From positions 16,000,229 to 16,064,228 of the forward strand of contig CM060104.1 in NCBI GenBank assembly GCA_030522415.1: DNA of 64,000 bases, written 5' to 3'. Below the pieces are notes generated by a model that worked only from the letters and a program-made list of their open reading frames with translations, was not told the origin of the DNA and did not search any database. Of this stretch, positions 58,070-64,000 are shown one piece after another; positions within the stretch are counted from its first letter, which is position 1; every line of letters starts with the position of its first letter. This DNA comes from Channallabes apus (Eukaryota > Chordata > Actinopteri > Siluriformes > Clariidae). A program made the translations under genes and the position numbers.

Positions 58070-58640
58070 AAATAGGGCTACACGATTTCAATTTTAAAAT
58101 CACTGAGATTATCTCGACACACATTGCGACTGCGATTTAAACTGTATCCAGTAGGCAGCACGTCTATGCATTTTTGCATTTAAACATATTTATCTAGGCT
58201 AACAACAAATAAGAAATAATCTTATCTTAAGATAATGTCTACCAATATCTACTCAGATATAAAAAAAATGTAATAAAATAAAAGATCAAAAACTTTAATT
58301 ATTGACAAACCGTACATTCACTCCACACATACAGCATCTGAAATACATTGCAGCATTTGCCATTAAATAACTGCACAGGTCCATATTGTGATTTAGATTT
58401 GTATGTGATTAAAAAAAACAAAGTGACCGTTGAGCAGAAAAGTGATTTCACCCAGAGACGTGATCAAGACGGTTTTGTGTCCCAGAGATCGGTTATCTGC
58501 ACTCTTAATAGTTTGAGCCACACATCCTGCAGGCACAGGGGCAAACGAAGGATCACTTCAACACAACGAGTGCAGCACGGGACAGCTGGAAATCGAAACA
58601 AGGACAAAATGTGGGATTGTGGTTAACTGACTGTCACGCT
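58070..58640. repeat. Decayed hAT-type MITE or MITE cluster
   Basis: It starts AATAGGGCTACACGATTTCA with ATTGCGACTGCGATTTAAAC, a common fish hAT MITE end. Near 58382-58412, TCCATATTGTGATTTAGATT and GTATGTGATTAA look like the opposite end. Sequence beyond 58420 may be more of the interior. Boundaries are uncertain. Confidence 0.5.
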
Positions 58641-58953
58641 ATGCTGCACGGCCTGGTGGGAAACCACCTTTAGGCATATACTGTACTCCAACAATGTGTG
58701 TTTTGTTTTTTATTTTACTTTTATTCCTCCAAATCGATGCATGGACAATTTGATAAAGTATAGAACACACTTTATTTTAAAACATTAGTGCGTACATGTT
58801 GGCAAAGCAGACAGTTTTCATGGCACGTACAGTATGCATCAGTGAGGCATCCGGATAGACGGGGAGATGAGTAACGATGTAAGGGGGTGAGTTTAAACAA
58901 AAGCACCTTAACACATACTTTAAACCTAATTTCCATGTCGCTCTGTGCAAGTA

Positions 58954-60497
58954 CACCGCGTTCCAAATTATTATTCAAATTAGATGTAAGTGTCAAACAT
59001 TAAATGTTTAGTTTTTAAATTAAACTCATGGATGGTATTGTGTCTCAGGCCTCTTTGGATCACTGAAATGAATCTCAGACACGTGTGATAATTAGTTTGC
59101 CAGATGAGCCCAATTAAAGGAAAAGTACTGAAGAAGGTTGTTCCACATTATTAAGCAGGCCACAGGTTTCAAGCAATATGGGAAAGAAAAAGGATCTCTG
59201 CTGCCGAAAAGCGTCAAATATTGCAATGCCTTGGACAAGGTATAAAAACATTAGATATTTCATGAAAACTTAAGCGTGATCATCGTACTGTGAAGACATT
59301 TGTGGCTGATTCAGCGAACAGACAGGTTCGTGCAGATAAAGGCAGAATGAAGAAAGTTTCTGCAAGACAAATTCATCGGATTAAGAGAGCAGCTGCTGAA
59401 ATGCCATTTCATTTTCATTACAAAGCAGCAAACAGGTATTTGAAGCTTCTGGTGTCTCTGGAGTCCCGCGAACCTCAAGGTGTAGGATCCTTTAAAGTCT
59501 TGAAGTTGTGCATAAACCTACTATTTGGCCCCTAACCAATGCTCACAAGCAGAAATGGTTGCAGTGGGCCCAGGCATACATGAAGACTAATTTTTAAACA
59601 GTCTTGTTTACTGATGAGTGTCGTGCAACCCTGGATGGTCCAGATGAATGGAGTAGTGGATGGTTGGTGGGTGGCCACCATGTCCCAACAAGGCTGCGAC
59701 GTCAACAAGGAGGTGCCGGAGTCATGTTTTGGGCCAGAATCATGAGGAGAGAGCTGGTAGGCCGCTGTAGGGTCCCTGAGTGTGAAAATGACCTCTGCAA
59801 AGTATATTGACTGACCACTTTCTTCCATGGTACAAAAAGAAGAACCGTGCCTTCTGTAACCAAATCATCTTCATGCACGACAATGCACCATCTCATGCTG
59901 CAAAGAATACCTCGGTGTCATTGGCTGCTATGGGAAAAAAAACTCATGGTGTGGCCACCATCCTCCCCTGACCTCAAACCCATTGAGAACTTTTGTAGCA
60001 TCCTCAAGCAAAAGATCTATGAGGATGGGAGGCAGTTCGCATCAAAACAGCAGCTCTGGGAGGCTATTCTGACATCCCGCAAAGAAATTCAAGCAGAAAC
60101 TGTCCAAAAACTCACAAGTTCAATGGATGCAAGAATTGTGAAGGTGATATGAAAGAAAGGGTCCTATGTTAAGATGTAACATGCCCTGTTAGGATGTTTT
60201 TGATTGAAATAGTTTTTGATTTCAGTAAATATGACCTTCTAAAGCTGCAAATTCAACAAAAGACCATTTTCAGTTCTTTACAACCTATAAAATGTTTTAA
60301 CTCTGTTGTGCATAATAATTTGGAACAGTGCATTTCATTTTTTTTTTAAAATAAGTATCATTATGAGGTCGGTTCAATAAAATTCTAAATATACCCTAAT
60401 AGTTGATGACTTGAAAATTATACTGACTGTCATTTGCACTGACTAATTATGAAAATCAGGAAAAGATATCATTTGCGTAATAATTTGGAACATGGTG
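58954..60497 (+). mobile_element. Degenerate Tc1-type transposon (1.54 kb)
   Basis: The left end CACCGCGTTCCAAATTATTA and the right end TAATAATTTGGAACATGGTG are inverted repeats bordered by TA on both sides. A further internal copy of the right repeat (CATAATAATTTGGAACAGTG) lies at 60310-60330. The transposase runs on the + strand with several frame breaks. Confidence 0.88.
59178..60152 (+). pseudogene. Tc1-type transposase with several lesions
   Basis: Readable blocks, in order and across frames: SAAEKRQILQCLGQGIKTLD (helix-turn-helix), VRADKGRMKKVSARQIHRIK, LFTDECRATLDGPDEW (first Asp), GGAGVMFWARIM, IFMHDNAPSHAAKN (second Asp) and WPPSSPDLKPIENF (Glu), then LTSSMDARIVKVI at the end. In-frame stops occur before KLKRDH and before TVLFTDE, and frameshifts lie around 59810-59940. 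All catalytic residues are recognisable, but the gene is dead. Confidence 0.85.
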
Positions 60498-61185
60498 TAT
60501 TTCCGGTATGAATGTAGACTAAACCAGCCTGGGAGCAATTTACATTAAACACCTCTTATCGGGCGTTAAAATCGAGCGTTTTTCTGCCGGTCGTAGTGTC
60601 CGGTGAGCGCGGATGAAGTGCAGAGGGTTTTCTACACATAGGAGTCAGTGAGAGAGTTCACACGGGCTTCGGTGACGTCACCAAAGCCCGTGTGAACACC
60701 CTCACCGGCTGCGCGGTTATGCAGGGTAAAAAAAAAAAACGTTGCATGCAGCTTTTTCTTTGCGTTCAAATACCAACGAACGCGAGGAAAACACTTCTAG
60801 TGCGTTTTCTTCACGTTCATTTTACACTTCGGAGGATCGGAAATATCCCATGATCCTACACGCTATACAGAGGGAAATGCAGGAAAAAGGGCAAAATAAA
60901 CAGAGTGAACCCAGTAGCGGCGAGTTTATTTTCTCTCTCTCCCCACGTCGCCGTATTACTAGAATGTCTAGTATTTATTTTATTATTTTTTTTATTGAGA
61001 CAAAAAAAAAGGATAAAATACACGAGAGGATCGAAATAATGTATAAACCGTGAAAAGGATGTAGTAGCCACTTCAATTAAAAATATCATAATCTAGAAGT
61101 CTATTCTTCTTATTATTAAGTTGAATTAATTTAAGAGAATTTAAAATTTAAGTCATTCTTAACAACTGAATGTATTTTTGTTTTG

Positions 61186-61186
<1 letters not shown>

Positions 61187-61260
<74 letters not shown>
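61187..61260. repeat. (TA)n(CA)n microsatellite
   Basis: TA then CA dinucleotides within the inverted hAT copy, next to the empty site of the nested MITE. Confidence 0.95.
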
Positions 61261-61261
<1 letters not shown>

Positions 61262-61504
61262 TGTAAACTTGCCATCTGCAATTATTGTTAAAAACAAAAA
61301 TGTTGATTTACATAAAATAAGGTTTAAATGTCAAAATTAAAGATAATTAAACTATATGGCTATTGCATTTTTTAAAGTTTACTTTTATACATAAATAATA
61401 CCCTGATTTATGGTTTTATATAGTTAAGCAAAACATCAAATTAAAGCGTCTAGCTTTTATCCGATAAGTCTAGCTTTTATCCGATTTAATCGATATACAT
61501 ATAA

Positions 61505-61532
61505 TGTATGTATGTATGTATGTATGTATGTA
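61505..61532. repeat. (TATG)n microsatellite
   Basis: About seven TATG units, into which Tc1 copy 2 inserted at a TA. Confidence 0.9.
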
Positions 61533-63142
61533 CAGTGGTGTGAAAAACTATTTGCCCCCCTCCTGATTTCTTATTCTTTTGCATGTTTGTCACACAAAAT
61601 GTTTCTGATCATCAAACACACTTAACTATTAGTCAAAGATAACACAAGTAAACACAAAATGCAGTTTTTAAATGAGGGGTTTTATTATTTAGGGAGAAAA
61701 AAATCCAAACCTACATGGCCCTGTGTGAAAAAGTAATTGCCCCCTGAACCTAATAACTGGTTGGGCCACCCTTAGCAGCAATAACTGCAATCAAGCGTTT
61801 GCGATAACTTGCAACGAGTCTTTTACAGCGCTCTGGAGGAATTTTGGCCCACTCATCTTTGCAGAATTGTTGTAATTCAGCTTTATTTGAGGGTTTTCTA
61901 GCATGAACCGCCTTTTTAAGGTCATGCCACAACATCTCAATAGGATTCAGGTCAGGACTTTGACTAGGCCACTCCAAAGTCTTCATTTTGTTTTTCTTCA
62001 GCCATTCAGAGGTGGATTTGCTGGTGTGTTTTGGGTCATTGTCCTGCTGCAGCACCCTAGATCGCTTCAGCTTGAGTTGACGAACAGATGGCCGGACATT
62101 CTCCTTCAGGATTTTTTGGTAGACAGTAGAATTCTTGGTTCCATCTATCACAGCAAGCCTTCCAGGTCCTGAAGCAGCAAAACAACCCCAGACCATCACA
62201 CTACCACCACCATATTTTACTGTTGGTATGATGTTCTTTTTCTGAAATGCTGTGTTACTTTTACGCCAGACGTAACGGGACACGCACCTTCCAAAAAGTT
62301 CAACTTTTGCCTCGTCGGTCCACAAGGTATTTTCCCAAAAGTCTTGGCAATCATTGAGATGTTTTTTTGCAAAACTGAGACGAGCCTTAATGTTCTTTTT
62401 GCTTAAAAGTGGTTTGCACCTTGGAAATCTGCCATGCAGGCCGTTTTTGCCCAGTCTCTTTCTTATGGTGGAGTCGTGAACACTGACCTTAATTGAGGCA
62501 AGTGAGGCCTGCAGTTCTTTAGATGTTGTCCTGGGGTCTTTTGTGGCCTCTCGGATGAGTTGTCTCTGCGCTCTTGGGGTAATTTTGGTCGACTGGCCAC
62601 TCCTGGGAAGGTTCACCACTGTTCCATGTTTTTGCCATTTGTGGATAATGGCTCTCACTGTGGTTCTCTGGAGTCCCAAAGCTTTAGAAATGGCTTTATA
62701 ACCTTTACCAGACTCAATTACTTTTGTTCTCATTTGTTCCTGAATTTCTTTGGATCTTGGCATGATGTCTAGCTTTTGAGGTGCTTTTGGTCTACTTCTC
62801 TGTGACAGGTAGCTCCTATTTAAGTGATTTCTTGATTGAAACAGGTGTGGCAGTAATCAGGCCTGGGGGTGACTACAGAAATTGAACTCAGGTGTGATAA
62901 ACCACAGTTACGTTATTTTTTAACAAGGGGGGCAATCACTTTTTCACACAGGGCCATGTAGATTTGGAGTTTTTTTTCTCCCTTAATAACGTAAACCTTC
63001 ATTTAAAAACTGCATTTTGTGTTCAATTATGTTATCTTTGACTAATAGTTAACGGTTTTTGATGAGCAGAAACATTTAAGTGTGACAAACATGCAAAAGA
63101 CTAAGAAATCAGGAAGGGGGCAAATAGTTTTTCACACCACTG
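61533..63142 (-). mobile_element. Tc1-type transposon, copy 2 (1.61 kb, nearly intact)
   Basis: The ends match copy 1 at 1244-2863 (CAGTGGTGTGAAAAAC and inverse), bordered by TA in a TATG tetranucleotide array. Long inverted repeats of about 210 bases are present. It carries an uninterrupted transposase. Near identity to copy 1 over the whole length implies a fairly recent burst of this family. Confidence 0.95.
61750..62763 (-). CDS. Tc1 transposase, uninterrupted 337 residues
   Basis: This is a DDE transposase acting in the nucleus by cut-and-paste at TA sites. Residues 1-110 form the bipartite helix-turn-helix DNA-binding part (KAISKALGLQRTTVRAIIHK and STIRKRLGKNGLHGRF). The catalytic residues are D150 in TDEAKVELFG, D241 in LQQDNDPKHTS and E276 in DLNPIEMLWH, so D241-E276 has the Tc1 spacing DD34E. 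It lacks three residues (IYQ) that copy 1 has before SGKGYK, and a Cys interrupts the basic RFPRRKP stretch seen in copy 1. It is open end to end, but activity is doubtful. Confidence 0.9.
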   Translation of the reverse strand: MPRSKEIQEQMRTKVIESGKGYKAISKALGLQRTTVRAIIHKWQKHGTVVNLPRSGQSTKITPRAQRQLIREATKDPRTTSKELQASLASIKVSVHDSTIRKRLGKNGLHGRFPRCKPLLSKKNIKARLSFAKKHLNDCQDFWENTLWTDEAKVELFGRCVSRYVWRKSNTAFQKKNIIPTVKYGGGSVMVWGCFAASGPGRLAVIDGTKNSTVYQKILKENVRPSVRQLKLKRSRVLQQDNDPKHTSKSTSEWLKKNKMKTLEWPSQSPDLNPIEMLWHDLKKAVHARKPSNKAELQQFCKDEWAKIPPERCKRLVASYRKRLIAVIAAKGGPTSY

Positions 63143-63150
63143 TATGTATA

Positions 63151-63167
63151 CAGATGGCAAGTTGACA

Positions 63168-63232
<65 letters not shown>

Positions 63233-63250
63233 CAGTCAACTTGCCATCTG
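63151..63250. repeat. Palindrome around a (TA)n core
   Basis: The arms CAGATGGCAAGTTGAC (63151-63166) and GTCAACTTGCCATCTG (63235-63250) are perfect inverted copies around about 50 bases of TA repeat. Confidence 0.9.
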
Positions 63251-63507
63251 CAATTATTGTTAAAAACGAAACAAATGTTGGCATGGTTTTATATATAATA
63301 AGCAAAACAGCAAATTAAAGAAGCGCTTAGTTTTATCCGATTAATCGAAACAATAATCGGCCAACTAATCGATTATCAAAATAATCGTTAGTTGCAGCCC
63401 TACACTTTATATTTGAAAAAGAATCTTGGCTGTAGTAAAACGAAAGAGGAGAGGATGGGGGGGGGGGGACCTGCATAGGATGACACCGTGCATACACACA
63501 CACACTA

Positions 63508-64000
63508 GGGCTGCACGATATTAGGAAAATATGCGATATTGTTGAATATTGCGATAACGATATTTCTTGCGATATAACATTTCCCTAGAGAAATGCATTT
63601 ATTATTATTGCCTTTTTTTATTTTTATTTATTTATATGTAATGATCATACTATAATAAACAGGTAATAGATATTCGTCTGATGTAATTAAATCTAATTCA
63701 GGCTAAAAAGAAACTATATGTCAAGGAAGTTGCAAATATTTAGACTTCAAAACACTATGAATGACTTAAAACCCTCAGCAGATATTCTGACTTCTGGTTT
63801 GCTGTTACTATAAACCTGCCAATACAATATGAATTACTTTCAAACATTACTTTATATTTACGTGGAACCAGACACTCATCAATAGTGTCTTAAAACAAGA
63901 GCATCTTTTAAACAAAATATTCTCTTTGGCTTTCCTGTTTTTTTGTTTTGTTTGTTTTTTTTTAATAAAAATAAATATTATTAAACAAAAAAAATAAAAA
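63508..64000. repeat. hAT-type MITE left end, runs off the window
   Basis: TAGGGCTGCACGATATTAGG with AATATTGCGATAACGATATT is the left terminus of a common fish hAT MITE family. The right end is beyond base 64000. Confidence 0.55.

Larger units (their letters stand above)
60528..63402 (+). mobile_element. Inverted hAT copy, split by Tc1 copy 2
   Basis: From TGGGAGCAATTTACATTAAA at 60528 the + strand follows the reverse strand of the hAT element at 53471-55565, through the GAGGAAAACACTTCTAGTGC and AACTTGCCATCTGCAATTAT blocks. It ends at the terminal repeat GTTGCAGCCCTA at 63391-63402. The left terminal repeat is missing. It is interrupted by microsatellites and the Tc1 at 61533-63142. The segment after the Tc1 partly repeats sequence from before it, so two partial copies may be joined. 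Confidence 0.75.
46574..64000 (-). other. Presumed SNRK 5' intron and flank, transposon-rich
   Basis: No SNRK N-lobe exon (P-loop, VAVK lysine, HRDLKPEN or DFG motifs) was seen on the reverse strand, so the intron is at least 17.4 kb. Transposons dominate from 52500 onward. I see nothing recognisable in 46574-49480, 49700-52550 (apart from CA and G runs) and 56450-57240. A small promoter-like patch lies at 57294-57383. Confidence 0.65.

Noticed and set aside
1..64000. CRISPR arrays, operons, phage or bacterial mobile systems
   Set aside because: Regular short repeats here are microsatellites or vertebrate transposon ends; gene structure is eukaryotic throughout.

Overview
This is vertebrate, almost certainly ray-finned fish, genomic DNA. 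It shows split genes with GT-AG introns, long AT-rich introns, many CA/TA/GA microsatellites, and dense Tc1/mariner, hAT, L2-type LINE and tRNA-derived SINE copies of kinds common in teleosts. The repeat mix would suit an otophysan such as a catfish, but that is a weak inference. There are no bacterial-type operons, CRISPR arrays or prophage.

Two protein-coding genes are recognised and lie tail to tail. The left gene is ANO10 (TMEM16K, an anoctamin) on the + strand. Eight coding exons between 213 and 26001 encode about the C-terminal half of the protein; the upstream exons lie before base 1. The right gene is SNRK (SNF1-related kinase) on the - strand. Four coding exons between 33319 and 46573 encode everything from the DIWSLG segment of the kinase domain to the C-terminus; the exons for the N-lobe and catalytic loop are not seen and should lie beyond 64000. 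ANO10 and SNRK are also convergent neighbours in human, so this is an old vertebrate gene pair. All exon edges were placed by hand from AG/GT sites and every junction keeps the reading frame.

Layout. 1-5757: seven ANO10 exons, with a Tc1 element and two older transposase relics in one intron. 5758-18160: a 12.4 kb ANO10 intron with a broken L2-type LINE, two SINEs, a catalytically gutted Tc1-like element and a hAT MITE with a perfect 8-bp target duplication. 18161-26001: the last ANO10 exons, with a possible 14-nt microexon that would change the C-terminus. 26002-33318: intergenic, with foldback repeats and a short Tc1-type element. 33319-46573: SNRK exons and introns. 46574-64000: the presumed SNRK 5' intron, filled with transposons. 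These include a three-level nest (an LTR-like piece inside a hAT MITE inside a larger hAT element) and a related inverted hAT copy split by a Tc1 element.

I found no convincing new biological system. The points most worth following are the ANO10 microexon, a small NRF1/X-box-like promoter with an ATG and a splice donor at 57294-57383, the nested transposons with a matching empty site, and a Tc1-like element whose transposase kept its DNA-binding and terminal segments but lost its catalytic core.
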